Assembly: GCF_041927875.1 (NCBI RefSeq)
Contig: NZ_JBHFHN010000010.1
Origin: Paracoccus sp041927875
GTDB taxonomy: Bacteria; Pseudomonadota; Alphaproteobacteria; Rhodobacterales; Rhodobacteraceae
Direction: 5' to 3' (one strand)
DNA: 64,000 bases
Positions within the stretch are counted from its first letter, which is position 1. Each line of letters starts with the position of its first letter. Positions 42,446-53,000 of this stretch are shown here, piece by piece. Made by a program: the position numbers and the translations under genes. The notes beneath the pieces were generated by a model, which did not search any database, had not been told where the DNA came from, and saw only the letters and a list, made by a program, of their open reading frames with translations.

Positions 42446-44100
42446 CGGACACCCGCCAGGGCCGGGATCGTGCGGCCCGGCTGCGGGCCTTGTCGGCGCC
42501 TGGCTGGGCCAGGCTGCGGGCCGGATCGGCGCTGTCGGTGCTGGCCGGGCTGGTCTGGCTTGCGCAGGCGGCGCTGATCGCCGACAGCTTGGGCGCGCTG
42601 TTGGCGGGGCGCGTGATCGCCGCCTGGCCGCGCGCGGCGGCCCTGTTTGCGCTGTTCGTGCTGCGCGCCGGGCTGGGGCTGCTGGCCGACCGGCTGACCC
42701 AGGCCGCTGCCGAGGATGTCGTGCATCAGGCCCGCACGGCGCGGCTGGCTGCCGCCCTTCATGGTCAGGGCGCGCAGGGTGCCGGTCAGGCGGCGGCGCT
42801 GGCGGTGGAAAAGCTGGACCTGCTGGGGCCTTATGTTCAGCGTTGCCGACCGGCGCAGTTCCGGGTGGCCGTGCTGCCGCTGCTGATCGCGGCGCTGGCG
42901 CTGTGGCAATCCTGGGCGGTGGCGCTGATCCTGCTGGTGGCCGGGCCGCTGATCCCGGTGTTCATGGCCCTGGTCGGCATGGCGGCCCGCGACGCCAGCG
43001 CCCGGCAATTGGCGCAGGTCGGCACGCTGAACGACCTGCTGGTCGAACGGCTGTCGGCGCTGGTCGATCTGCGGCTGATCGGCGCGGGCGATGCGGTCGC
43101 GCGCGACTTTCGCCAGCGCAGCGGCGATGTGCGGGCGCGCACCTTTGCGGTGCTTCGGCTGGCCTTCCTGTCCTCGACCGTGCTGGAGCTGTTCTCGGCC
43201 ATCGGCGTGGCAATGGTGGCGGTCTATGTCGGCTTCACCCTGCTGGGGTTGATCGACTTCGGCACCTGGGGCGCGGGCATGACCCCCGCCGCCGGGATCT
43301 TCCTTTTGCTGATCGCGCCCGAGTTCTTTCAGCCTCTGCGCGATCTGGCCGCCGCCTGGCATGACAAGGCCAGCGCCGAGGCGGTGGCGGATGAGCTGAT
43401 CACCGCCGAGGTCGCGCCCGTCCCCGCGGACCTGCTGGGCAGCGGCGGCCCTGCGCCCGCCCTGTCGGGACCAGCGTGGATCGAGGTCGCGCCCAGTCGG
43501 CTGCCCGATGGCCGCCAGTTGCCCGGCCTGCGCGTCGGGCCGGGTCAAGGCCTGGCACTGACCGGGGCCAGCGGCAGCGGCAAGACCACGCTACTGCGCC
43601 GCATCGCCGGGCTTGAGGGGGGGCCTGGCGGCGTCACCGTTGCTGGGCAGCCGCTGACCGATGACATCGCCGATGCCTGGCGCGCCGGGCTGGGCTGGAT
43701 GCCGCAGGCACCGCATTTCCTGCCCGAAAGCCTGCGCGCCAATGTCGCCATGGGGCGGCCCGGCGGTGGCGACACGGTGGCGGCGGCGCTGGATCGCGCC
43801 GCCTTCACGCCGGTGCTGGCGCGGCTGCCGCGCGGCCTTGACACGCGGCTGGGCGCGACCGGCGCGGGGCTGTCGGGCGGCGAGGCGCGGCGGCTGATGC
43901 TGGCCCGCGCCATTTTCGGCAACCCTCGGGTGATCCTCGCGGATGAGCCGACCGCCGACCTTGACCCCGCCACCGCCGCCCGCATCCGTGCCGCGCTGTC
44001 GGCCGAGGTCGCGCGCGGGGCCACGCTGATCGTCGCCACGCACGACCCCGAGCTGGCGGCGATGCTGGACCGCACCCTTGACCTGGCGGACAGCGGATGA
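42442..44100 (+). CDS. cydD: Thiol-reductant ABC exporter subunit CydD
   Basis: One half of the CydDC heterodimer that exports cysteine/glutathione and is needed to assemble cytochrome bd. 552 residues: N-terminal membrane domain (about six helices; LVAGPLIPVFMALVGMAARD is a CydD marker) and a C-terminal ATPase with Walker A GASGSGKTT, signature LSGGEARRLMLARAI, Walker B VILADEPTADLD and switch His ATHDPEL. Start overlaps the lacI-type stop, end overlaps the cydC start. The target oxidase genes cydAB follow after cydC. Confidence 0.9.
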   Translation: MTDTRQGRDRAARLRALSAPGWARLRAGSALSVLAGLVWLAQAALIADSLGALLAGRVIAAWPRAAALFALFVLRAGLGLLADRLTQAAAEDVVHQARTARLAAALHGQGAQGAGQAAALAVEKLDLLGPYVQRCRPAQFRVAVLPLLIAALALWQSWAVALILLVAGPLIPVFMALVGMAARDASARQLAQVGTLNDLLVERLSALVDLRLIGAGDAVARDFRQRSGDVRARTFAVLRLAFLSSTVLELFSAIGVAMVAVYVGFTLLGLIDFGTWGAGMTPAAGIFLLLIAPEFFQPLRDLAAAWHDKASAEAVADELITAEVAPVPADLLGSGGPAPALSGPAWIEVAPSRLPDGRQLPGLRVGPGQGLALTGASGSGKTTLLRRIAGLEGGPGGVTVAGQPLTDDIADAWRAGLGWMPQAPHFLPESLRANVAMGRPGGGDTVAAALDRAAFTPVLARLPRGLDTRLGATGAGLSGGEARRLMLARAIFGNPRVILADEPTADLDPATAARIRAALSAEVARGATLIVATHDPELAAMLDRTLDLADSG

Positions 44101-45761
44101 GGCGGATGGCGCAGATCCTGCGGGTCATCCTGGGCGCGGTGCGCATGTCATTCGCGCGCGCGGTGCTGCTGGCGGCGGTCGTGCTGGCCATGGGCGCGGC
44201 GCTGCTGGGCCTGTCGGGCTGGTTCATCACCGCCGCCGCCGCTGCCGGTCTGGCTGGCGCGGGCGCGGTGTTCGACGTGTTTCGGCCCTCGGCCTCGGTC
44301 CGGTTTCTGGCAATGGGGCGCGCGGCGGCGCGCTATGGCGAACGGTTGGCCAGCCACGATGCCACCCTGCGCGCGCTTGAGGGGCTGCGGCTGCGGCTGT
44401 TCGCCGGGCTGTTGGCCGCGCCCTTTGATCGCCAGGCGCGGCTGCGCGGCGCGCAGGCGGTGAACCGGGTGATGGCCGATGTCGATGCGCTGGACGGGTT
44501 GGTCCTGCGCATTGCGCTGCCGCTGGTCGCAGGGCTTGCGGCCTTGGTCGGCACGGCGGCGGTGGTCGGCTGGCTGTGGGGATGGCCCGCCGCCGCCGTT
44601 CTTCTGCTGGGCTATGGGCTGGGCCCGGCACTGATCGCCGGGGGCGCGCTGCCCCGCCTGATCGCCCCCGCGCGGCGGGCCGAGGCCGCGACCCAGGCCC
44701 TGCGCAGCCGCCTGATCACCCTGATCGAGGCGCGCCGCGACCTTGCCGCGACATCGCGCCTGCTGGCGGCGCGCGATGCCGTCAACGAGGCCGAAACCCG
44801 TCGCCTGTATCTGCGCCGGGGGCTGGATCGCAGCGAACGCCGGATCGGCGCGGCGGCGACGCTGCTGACCGGGGCGGTGGTGTCGGCCCTGCTGGGGCTG
44901 GGTATCGCCGCGGCGCAGGCCGGTCGGATCAGCCCCGCCATCGCCGCCATGGCGCTGCTGGCGGGGCTGGCCCTGGCCGAAGTGCTGGTGCCGCTGCGCC
45001 GCGCCCTGTCGGATCTGGGCCGTATTGCCGACGCCGCCCGCCGCGTCGCGCCGGTGGCCACGCGACCCGCCGCACCGCAAGGCCCCGGACCCGATCCGGT
45101 CATCGACCCGGCAAAGCCGCTGCTGTCGCTGGACCAGATCGACGTGGCGCGACCCGGCACCGACCGCGCGCTGCTGCGCGACGTGACGTTTGATCTGCTT
45201 CCGGGGCAGGTGCTGGCACTGACCGGGCGCAGCGGTGCGGGCAAATCCAGCCTGCTGCATGTGATCGCGGCCATGGCCCCGCCGCTGTCGGGTCAGGTCC
45301 GGCTGGGCGGCCATCCGCTGCCCGATTGGCCCGAGCCCGCGCTGCGCCAGCATCTGACGCTGGTGCCGCAGCGGTCGGCGCTGCTGTCGGGCACGCTGGC
45401 CGACAATCTGCGGCTGGCCTGCCCCGATGCCAGCGATGACCGGCTGTGGCAGGCCCTGCGCGATGTTGCGCTGGACCGGCTGGCGGCGGCGCGCGGCGGG
45501 CTTTCGATGCCGCTTGGCCCGCGCGGCGAGGGCCTGTCGGGCGGTGAGGCGCGCCGCCTCGTGCTGGCCCGTGCCTTGCTGCGCAACCCCCGCCTGCTGC
45601 TGCTGGATGAACCGACCGAGGGGCTGGACCCCGCCACCGCCCGCGCCGTGCTGGCCGGTCTGCGCCGCGCCCTGCCGCAGGCCGCCATCATCCTGGCCAG
45701 CCACCGCCCCGAGGAAACCGCCTGGGCCGACCGCCAGCTTGCGCTGCCGGCTGCGACATAA
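44097..45761 (+). CDS. cydC: Thiol-reductant ABC exporter subunit CydC
   Basis: Partner of CydD, 554 residues. The membrane domain includes LLGLSGWFITAAAAAGLAGA and VFRPSASVRFLAMGRAAARY with GERLASHDATLR, which are diagnostic of CydC. The ATPase domain carries Walker A GRSGAGKSS, Q-loop VPQRSALLSGTLADNLRLAC, signature LSGGEARRLVLARAL and Walker B LLLLDEPTEGLD. The ATG overlaps the cydD stop. A 101-bp gap with an FNR-type box separates it from cydA. Confidence 0.9.
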   Translation: MRRMAQILRVILGAVRMSFARAVLLAAVVLAMGAALLGLSGWFITAAAAAGLAGAGAVFDVFRPSASVRFLAMGRAAARYGERLASHDATLRALEGLRLRLFAGLLAAPFDRQARLRGAQAVNRVMADVDALDGLVLRIALPLVAGLAALVGTAAVVGWLWGWPAAAVLLLGYGLGPALIAGGALPRLIAPARRAEAATQALRSRLITLIEARRDLAATSRLLAARDAVNEAETRRLYLRRGLDRSERRIGAAATLLTGAVVSALLGLGIAAAQAGRISPAIAAMALLAGLALAEVLVPLRRALSDLGRIADAARRVAPVATRPAAPQGPGPDPVIDPAKPLLSLDQIDVARPGTDRALLRDVTFDLLPGQVLALTGRSGAGKSSLLHVIAAMAPPLSGQVRLGGHPLPDWPEPALRQHLTLVPQRSALLSGTLADNLRLACPDASDDRLWQALRDVALDRLAAARGGLSMPLGPRGEGLSGGEARRLVLARALLRNPRLLLLDEPTEGLDPATARAVLAGLRRALPQAAIILASHRPEETAWADRQLALPAAT

Positions 45762-45781
45762 TGCGCATTCGCCATACACCT

Positions 45782-45795
45782 TTGATGCCGGTCAA
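45782..45795. promoter_or_regulatory. FNR/FixK-type box upstream of cydA
   Basis: TTGATGCCGGTCAA matches the FNR/FixK consensus TTGAT-N4-ATCAA at 9 of 10 conserved positions. It lies 67 bp before the cydA ATG. This suggests induction of the oxidase at low oxygen, as is known for cytochrome bd in many proteobacteria. Confidence 0.7.
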
Positions 45796-45862
45796 TAATC
45801 GTGACAGGATGGTGCGACTTTTGGGATTCATCAGATAAGTCCGCCAGCAAGGGAGACACCCT

Positions 45863-47458
45863 ATGGACTTTGGAATCGTCGAGCTGTCACGGCTGCAATT
45901 CGCCCTGACCGCCATGTATCACTTTCTGTTCGTGCCGCTGACGCTTGGTCTGTCGATCATCGTTGCGATCATGGAAACCGTCTATGTGATGACCAACCGA
46001 CCAATCTGGCGGCAGATGACAAAGTTCTGGGCGCTGTTGTTCGGCATCAACTTCGCCCTGGGTGTCGCCACCGGCATCACGATGGAGTTCCAGTTCGGCA
46101 TGAACTGGTCCTATTACAGCCATTACGTCGGCGACGTCTTTGGTGCGCCGCTGGCCATCGAGGGGCTGATGGCCTTTTTCCTTGAGGCGACCTTTGTCGG
46201 CCTGATGTTCTTCGGCTGGGACAAGCTAAGCAAGGTCGGCCATCTGGCCGTGACCTGGCTGGTCGCCATCGGGTCCAACTTTTCAGCTTTGTGGATCCTG
46301 ATCGCGAATGGCTGGATGCAGAACCCGGTGGGGGCGCGGTTCAACCCCGTCACCATGCGGATGGAGATGACCAGCTTTTTCGACGTGATGTTCAACGAGG
46401 TCGCGCAGGCCAAGTTCGTTCACACCGTCAGCGCCGGTTACGTCACCGCCGCGGTTTTTGTTCTGGGCGTGTCGGCCTGGTATCTGCTGAAAGGCCGCCA
46501 TGTCGATCTGGCCCGCCGGTCGATCGCCGTGGCTGCCAGCTTCGGCCTCGCCTCGGCGCTGTCGGTCGTCGTGCTGGGCGACGAGTCCGGCTATTCGGCC
46601 ACCCATAACCAGAAGATGAAACTGGCCGCGATGGAAGCCATGTGGCACACCGAACCGGCCCCGGCATCGTTCACGCTGTTCGGCATCCCCGATCAGCAGG
46701 CACGCGAAACGAAATACGCCATCCACATTCCCTTTGTCATGGGGATCATCGGCACGCGGTCCTTCACCACCCCGATCGAGGGGATCGAGGATCTGCTGGT
46801 CGAATCCGAACGCCGCATTCGGCAGGGGATCATCTCTTATGACGCGCTGATGCAGATCCGCGCGGCGGGCGCGGCGGTCAGCCCCGAACAGATCGCCGCG
46901 TTCGAGGATCATTCGGCCGATCTGGGCTATGCCTTCCTGCTGAAACGCTATGTCGAAGATCCGCGTCAAGCGACCGAGGAACAGATCGCCATGGCCACGC
47001 AGGACACCCTGCCGATGGTCCTGCCGCTGTTCTGGTCGTTCCGCCTGATGGTTGGCCTGGGCTTCACCTTCATCGCGGTGATGGCCTATTTCTTCTGGGT
47101 CACCAACTTCCGCGGCGCGAAATACCCGCGTTGGGCGCTGCGGCTGGCTGTGGCGATCATCCCGACGCCGTGGATCGCCGCCGAACTGGGCTGGTTCACC
47201 GCCGAGTTCGGCCGCCAGCCCTGGACGGTCGATGGCGTGCTGCCCACCGCGCTGTCGGTCAGCCACCTGTCGATCACCGATCTACTGATCACCCTCGCGG
47301 GTTTCTCGGCCTTCTACACCGTCCTGTTCATCATCGAGATCAGGCTGATGCTGAAATTCATCCGCATAGGCCCGACCGAGGATGTGGAGATGACCGAGAC
47401 CTGGACGGCCACCCGGCGGCAACGGCTGGGCCTGGTCAACGAAACCCCTGCGGAGTGA
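45863..47458 (+). CDS. cydA: Cytochrome bd/CIO-type ubiquinol oxidase subunit I
   Basis: Haem-bearing catalytic subunit of a bd-type quinol oxidase, reducing oxygen to water in the inner membrane. 531 residues, about nine helices. MDFGIVELSRLQFALTAMYH begins as in all CydA (the His is a haem ligand), and EFQFGMNWSYYSHYVGDVFG and the GRQPWTVDGVLPT quinol-site motif are intact. The length and Q-loop resemble the cyanide-insensitive (CIO) branch with a short Q-loop. GGGAG precedes the ATG. An FNR-type box lies upstream; cydB follows after 6 nt. Confidence 0.93.
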   Translation: MDFGIVELSRLQFALTAMYHFLFVPLTLGLSIIVAIMETVYVMTNRPIWRQMTKFWALLFGINFALGVATGITMEFQFGMNWSYYSHYVGDVFGAPLAIEGLMAFFLEATFVGLMFFGWDKLSKVGHLAVTWLVAIGSNFSALWILIANGWMQNPVGARFNPVTMRMEMTSFFDVMFNEVAQAKFVHTVSAGYVTAAVFVLGVSAWYLLKGRHVDLARRSIAVAASFGLASALSVVVLGDESGYSATHNQKMKLAAMEAMWHTEPAPASFTLFGIPDQQARETKYAIHIPFVMGIIGTRSFTTPIEGIEDLLVESERRIRQGIISYDALMQIRAAGAAVSPEQIAAFEDHSADLGYAFLLKRYVEDPRQATEEQIAMATQDTLPMVLPLFWSFRLMVGLGFTFIAVMAYFFWVTNFRGAKYPRWALRLAVAIIPTPWIAAELGWFTAEFGRQPWTVDGVLPTALSVSHLSITDLLITLAGFSAFYTVLFIIEIRLMLKFIRIGPTEDVEMTETWTATRRQRLGLVNETPAE

Positions 47459-47464
47459 CACGCC

Positions 47465-48628
47465 ATGATCCTGCATGAACTTTTGTCCTTCGACCTGCTG
47501 CGGGTCATCTGGTGGCTGCTGCTGGGGGTGCTGCTGATCGGCTTTGCGCTGACTGACGGCTTTGACATGGGGGTGGGCACGCTGCTGCCCTTTGTCGCGC
47601 GTAGCGATGTCGAACGCCGCGTTGTCATCAACACCGTTGGCCCGGTGTGGGAGGGCAATCAGGTCTGGTTCATCCTGGGCGGTGGCGCGATCTTCGCCGC
47701 CTGGCCGCCGCTATATGCGGTCAGCTTTTCGGGCTTTTACCTGGCGATGTTCGCGATCCTGGCGGCGCTGATCCTGCGGCCGGTGGGTTTCAAGTATCGG
47801 TCCAAGAACGACAGCCCGGTCTGGCGCAATCGCTGGGATTGGGCGCTGTTCATCGGTGGCGCGGTGCCCGCGCTGCTGTTCGGCGTCGCGGTTGGCAATG
47901 TGCTGCTGGGCGTTCCGTTCCGGCTGACGCCCGATCTGCTGTCGCTGTATGACGGCAGCTTTGCCACCAAGTTCTTCGGCCTGCTGCGACCCTTCGCGCT
48001 GCTGACGGGGGTCGTCTCGCTGGCGATGATCGTGATGCATGGCGCGGCCTGGCTGGTGCTGAAAACCGAGGGTGCGATCCACGCCCGCGCCCGGCGCTAT
48101 GGCACCTGGGCCGCGCTGATCGCCCTGGCGGGCTATGCTGTGGCCGGGGTCTGGCTGGCCTACGGGATTTCGGGTTACGCCTTCGTCACCCCGCCGGTGG
48201 CGAACGGCCCGTCGAACCCGCTGCTGACCGAGGTCACGCGCACCCCCAGTTGGCTTGTCGCCTATGCCGACCGCCCCTGGATCACGATTGCGCCGATCCT
48301 GGGCTTTGTCGGAATGCTGATGGTGCTGCGGGCGCTGCGGTCGGGTGGCGATCTGGGCGCGCTTCTGTGGTCGAAGCTGGCGATCTTCGGGATGATGTCC
48401 TCGGTCGGGCTGGTGATGTTCCCCTTCATCCTGCCGTCGAACCTGGACCCGCGCAGCTCGCTGACCGTCTGGGACGCCTCGTCCTCGCATCTGACGCTGT
48501 TTGTGATGCTGGTGGTGACGGCGATCTTCATGCCGCTGATCCTGGCCTATACCGCCTGGGTCTACAAAGTCCTGTGGGGCAAGGTGACGGAAAAGGACGT
48601 CACCACGCCCGACACCCACGCCTACTGA
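47465..48628 (+). CDS. cydB: Cytochrome bd/CIO-type ubiquinol oxidase subunit II
   Basis: Second large subunit of the oxidase, 387 residues with about eight to nine membrane helices. Characteristic segments: VIWWLLLGVLLIGFALTDGF followed by DMGVGTLLPF, NTVGPVWEGNQVWFILGGGA, and GLVMFPFILPSNLDPRSSLT with VWDASSSHLTL. It pairs with CydA and needs CydDC, encoded just upstream. Confidence 0.93.
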   Translation: MILHELLSFDLLRVIWWLLLGVLLIGFALTDGFDMGVGTLLPFVARSDVERRVVINTVGPVWEGNQVWFILGGGAIFAAWPPLYAVSFSGFYLAMFAILAALILRPVGFKYRSKNDSPVWRNRWDWALFIGGAVPALLFGVAVGNVLLGVPFRLTPDLLSLYDGSFATKFFGLLRPFALLTGVVSLAMIVMHGAAWLVLKTEGAIHARARRYGTWAALIALAGYAVAGVWLAYGISGYAFVTPPVANGPSNPLLTEVTRTPSWLVAYADRPWITIAPILGFVGMLMVLRALRSGGDLGALLWSKLAIFGMMSSVGLVMFPFILPSNLDPRSSLTVWDASSSHLTLFVMLVVTAIFMPLILAYTAWVYKVLWGKVTEKDVTTPDTHAY

Positions 48629-48640
48629 AAGGGCCGAACG

Positions 48641-48781
48641 ATGTGGTATTTCGCCTGGATGCTTGGCCTGCCGCTGGCGGCTGCCTTTGCCATCGTCAAT
48701 GCGATGTGGCTGGAACTGGTCGATGACAACGTGCTGTTCGACTCGCCGCCTGCCGACCCGCCGCCTGCCGATCCGCGCTGA
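48641..48781 (+). CDS. cydX: CydX-like small subunit of cytochrome bd oxidase
   Basis: Small protein of 46 residues directly after cydB. It opens MWYFAWMLGLPLAAAFAIVN, matching the CydX/YbgT signature MWYFxWxLG, and forms one membrane helix that stabilises the oxidase haems in known cases. The C-terminal tail, SPPADPPPADPR, is a short Pro-rich duplication not typical of CydX. AAAGGG lies 8 nt before the ATG. Confidence 0.85.
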   Translation: MWYFAWMLGLPLAAAFAIVNAMWLELVDDNVLFDSPPADPPPADPR

Positions 48782-48888
48782 CCCGAATGGCGCGGCGGGC
48801 GGGGCGCTTGCCCGCGACCATCAACTGATTGCCTGCGGCGCGGACTTTCCCGATAATGGCGCGATCTGCCCCGCCGAAAGGATCGCCC

Positions 48889-50040
48889 ATGCCCGTTGCC
48901 CGCCGCCTGGTCGCTGCGCTGCTGATGTTGATCGCGGCGCTTCCGGCCCTGGCGCAGGGGCGGGCTGCGCGCCCCGACACCCCCATCCGCGTCGGCGTGA
49001 TCGAGCTGACCGCGCAGGACGTGCCGATGACATTGGCGCTGTCGGGGCTGGCCTTGGCCAGCGAAGACGCGGTGATCCGGCCTTTGGTGCAGGGCATCGT
49101 GCAGGACATCCTGTATCGCCCCGATCAGCAGATGCGCCCCGGCGATCCGATGTTCCGGCTGGACCCGGCCAGCTATCAGGCCGCCCTGGCCGTGGCCCGC
49201 GCCGATCAGGCCCGCGCCGAGGCCGCCGTTCCCCCCGCGCAGGCCGCCGTTGACCGGGGCGAGCGGCTGGCGGGCAGCAACGTGGTGACGCGCGCCGATC
49301 TGGAAACCGCCCGCGCGACCCTGGCCCAGGCGCGTGCCGCCGTGGATCTGGCCGCCGCCAATGTCGCCGCCGCGCAACTGAACCTGGACCGCACCACGAT
49401 CACCAGCCCGATTGCCGGGCGGGCCTCGGTGCCGTCGGTCTCGGTCGGGGATCTGGTGACGGCGGGGCAGGCCGACGGGCTGGCGCGGGTCAGCCGGATC
49501 GACCCGATCTATGCCGACCTGTCCGACAGCAGCGCCCGGATGCTGGCGCTGCGGGCGATGCTGGACGGCGGTACGCTGACCCGCGCCGACACGCTGGATG
49601 TTGCGCTGCGGCTGGAGAACGGCGAAACGATCAGCCGCAAGGGCCGGGTGGTGTCGATCGGCAACAATGTCTCGACCAGCACCGGCAGCTTTACCGTTCG
49701 CGTCGAGGTCGCCAACCCCGAAGGCCGCGTCTGGCCCGGCATGTTCGTGACCGCGCAGATCACCTTTGGCCAGTATCAGGCCCTGCTGGTGCCGCAGCGC
49801 GCCGGGGCGCCGCAGGCCGATGGCAGCCTGCGGGTCTGGCTTTTGCGCGACGGCAAGATCGCCCGCCAGCAGGTGACCGCCGCCTATAGCACCGATCAGG
49901 ACTGGATCGTGACCGATGGGCTGTCACCGGGTGACCGGCTGATCGTCGACAATCTGGACAACCTGCGCGACGGCGCCGCTGCCGAACCTGTGCCGGTCAG
50001 CGTCGGGCCGGGCGGCACCGTGATCCCGGTTGCCCCCTGA
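48889..50040 (+). CDS. RND efflux periplasmic adaptor subunit
   Basis: Membrane-fusion protein of about 383 residues linking an RND pump to an outer-membrane channel. A signal peptide (VARRLVAALLMLIAALPALAQG) is followed by a lipoyl/hairpin region (VQDILYRPDQQMRPGDPMFR, ATLAQARAAVDLAAANVAAA), then NLDRTTITSPIAGRASVPSV and a beta-barrel domain. AAAGGA precedes the ATG at 48889; the in-frame extension to 48829 lacks a signal-like start. No lipobox Cys is seen. Its stop overlaps the pump gene start. Confidence 0.9.
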   Translation: MPVARRLVAALLMLIAALPALAQGRAARPDTPIRVGVIELTAQDVPMTLALSGLALASEDAVIRPLVQGIVQDILYRPDQQMRPGDPMFRLDPASYQAALAVARADQARAEAAVPPAQAAVDRGERLAGSNVVTRADLETARATLAQARAAVDLAAANVAAAQLNLDRTTITSPIAGRASVPSVSVGDLVTAGQADGLARVSRIDPIYADLSDSSARMLALRAMLDGGTLTRADTLDVALRLENGETISRKGRVVSIGNNVSTSTGSFTVRVEVANPEGRVWPGMFVTAQITFGQYQALLVPQRAGAPQADGSLRVWLLRDGKIARQQVTAAYSTDQDWIVTDGLSPGDRLIVDNLDNLRDGAAAEPVPVSVGPGGTVIPVAP

Positions 50041-53000
50041 TGGCGCGGTTCTTCATCCGTCGCCCGGTCTTTGCCTGGGTCATTGCGCTGATGACCATGC
50101 TGCTGGGCGCGCTTGGGCTGGGGCAACTGCCGGTCTCGCAATACCCCGAGGTCGCGCCGCCGACGGTGCGCATCGGGGCCAGCTATGCCGGGGCATCCGC
50201 CGAGGCGGTGCAGAACAGCGTCACCACGGTGATCGAGGATGCGATGACCGGGCTGGACGGGATGGTCTACATGACCTCATCCTCGTCGCGGGGGCGGGCC
50301 TCGGTCAGTATCGTCTTTGACCAGTCCGAAGACGGCGAGATGGCGCAGATCCGCGTGCAGAACCGGGTGCAGGGCATCATCCCGCAACTGCCCAGCCCGG
50401 TGCAGAACAGCGTCAGCGTGCGCCGCGCCACCAGCTCGATCCTGATGGTGGGGGCCCTGGTCAGCACCGATGGCCGCCGGTCCAGCCTGGAACTGGCCGA
50501 GATGGTCGACAAGCAGTTCCGTGGTGCCATCGAACGCACCCCCGGTGTCGGCGGGGTGCAAAGTTTCGGGTCCGGCTATGCGATGCGGATCTGGCTGGAC
50601 CCGGCGCGGCTGCGGCAATTCGCGCTGACGCCCGGCGACATCACCAGCGCCATCGGCACCCAGAACACAACCGTCAACGTCGGCGCCCTGGGCGCGCAAC
50701 CGGCGGTCGAGGCGCAGCAATTCACCGCCAACGTGACCGCCCAAAGCCAGTTGCGCAGCGTCGACGACTTTCGCGCCATCCTGCTGAAAACCACGGCCGA
50801 AGGCGCGGTCGTCCGGCTTGGCGATGTCGCACGGGTCGAGATCGGGCAGGCCAGCTATGGCGGCAATTCGCGCTACAACGGCCAGCCTGCGGCGGGCTTC
50901 GGCGTCAACCTGGCGACCGGGGCGAATGCCGTCGACACCGCCGCCGCCGTGCGCGCCACGATGGACCGCATCGCCCCCGCGCTGCCTGATGGCGTCACCG
51001 TGCAGGTGCCTTTCGACACCGCGCCCTTTGTCCAGCAATCCATCCAGAAGGTCCATCACACCCTGATCGAGGCGGTGGTGCTGGTGTTCCTGGTCATCCT
51101 GATCTTCTTGCAGAACCCGCGCGCCACCCTGATCCCGACGCTGGCGGTGCCGGTCACGCTGCTGGGCACCTTCGGCGTGCTGGCGCTGTTCGGCTTTTCG
51201 ATCAACACGATGACGATGTTCGCACTGGTGCTGGCCATCGGCCTTCTGGTCGATGACGCGATCATCGTGGTTGAAAACGTCGAACGGGTGATGACCGAAC
51301 AGGGGCTGCCCGCCGATCAGGCCACCGCTGTCAGCATGGATGAGCTGACCCCGGCGCTGATCGGCACCACCGTGGTGCTGGCGGCGGTGTTTCTGCCGAT
51401 GGCCTTTTTCGCCGGATCAACCGGGGTGATCTATCGGCAATTCTCGGTCACGATCATCGCCGCGATGGTGCTGTCCACGGTCTTTGCGCTGACCCTGACA
51501 CCGGCGCTGTGCGCCAGCCTGCTGCGCCCCCGCACCCGCCCGCCCATCGCCCCCGCGCGCTGGTTCAACCGCGGCTTCAACCGGCTGTCGCGCGGCTATC
51601 TGGCGGTGCTGGGGCCGCTGATCCGGGTGCCGCTGGCGGCACTCGCGGCGCTGGCGGTGGTCATCGCGGTGGCGGTGCTGTTCTATAACCGCCTGCCCGG
51701 ATCCTTTCTGCCGGATGAGGATCAGGGCGTGATGATGGCCCAGATCCGCCTGCCGAACGGCGCCACCACCGCCCAGACCGACGCGCTGATGCAGCAGGTC
51801 GAGGATTACCTGCTGACCCAGGAAACCGCCGGGGTCGATGCGATCTTTGCCAATCAGGGGTTCAGCTTCGGCGGCAGCGCGCAGAATGCCGCGATGATGT
51901 TCATCCGGTTGCGCAGCTATGACGAACGGCTGGGCGACCCCGACCAGACCGCCGCCCAGATCGCCCGCCGCGCCACCCAGGCCTTTGCCGACAACCGCCA
52001 GGGCCGGGTGTTCTTCATGGCGCCGCCCGCGATCATGGGCCTGGGCGACAGCGGCGGGTTTACCGCCTGGCTGCTGGATCAGGGCGGCCACGGCCCGCAG
52101 GCGCTGGCCGACGCCGCACAGGCACTGGTTGCCACCGACGACCCGCGCGTGGCCAACCTGCGCGGCGGCGAAATCCGCCAGGACACCGCGCTGAACATCG
52201 ACATCGACGCGATCCGCGCCAGTCGGCTGGGCGTGCCGCTATCGGATGTGAACGCGATGCTCTCCACCATCTTCTCGGGGCGTGAGGTGAACGACTTTCA
52301 GAACGGCGCCGACCTGAACCCCGTCATCGTTCAGGGCGATGCAGCCTATCGCATGCAGCCCGACGACATTTTCGAATGGTTCGCCCGCAACACCCAGGGC
52401 GAGATGGTGCCGTTCCGCGCCTTCGCCAGCATCGGCTGGCAGGACATCCCGGCTTCACTGAACCGCTATGGCGGCACGGCGGCGATGCAGATCTCGGGCC
52501 AGGCGGCGGATGGCGTCACCTCGGGCCAGGCGATGCACGCGGTCGAGGAGCTAGCAGCGGCGTTGCCCGGCGGCTATGGCGTCGCATGGACGGGCCTTGC
52601 CTGGCAGCAACGCCTGGCCAGCACGCAAGAGGGGCTGCTTTACGCCATTTCCGCATTGGTCGTGTTCCTTGCCCTGGCCGCGCTTTACGAAAGCTGGTCG
52701 ATCCCGCTGGCGGTGATGTTGGCGGTGCCGGTCGGGCTGATGGGGGCGCTGATCGCCGCCGTGCTGATGGGCCAAAGCAACGATGTCTATTTCAAGGTCG
52801 GCCTGCTGACCACCATCGGCCTTGCCGCCAAGAATGCCATCCTGATCGTCGAGTTCGCCAGCACCCGCCACGCCGCGGGCGATAGCGTCTGGCAGGCGGC
52901 GATGACGGCGGCGGGCCAGCGTCTGCGGCCGATCATCATGACCTCGCTGGCCTTCGTGATGGGGGTGTTCCCGCTGGCCCGTGCCTCGGGGGCGGGGGCA

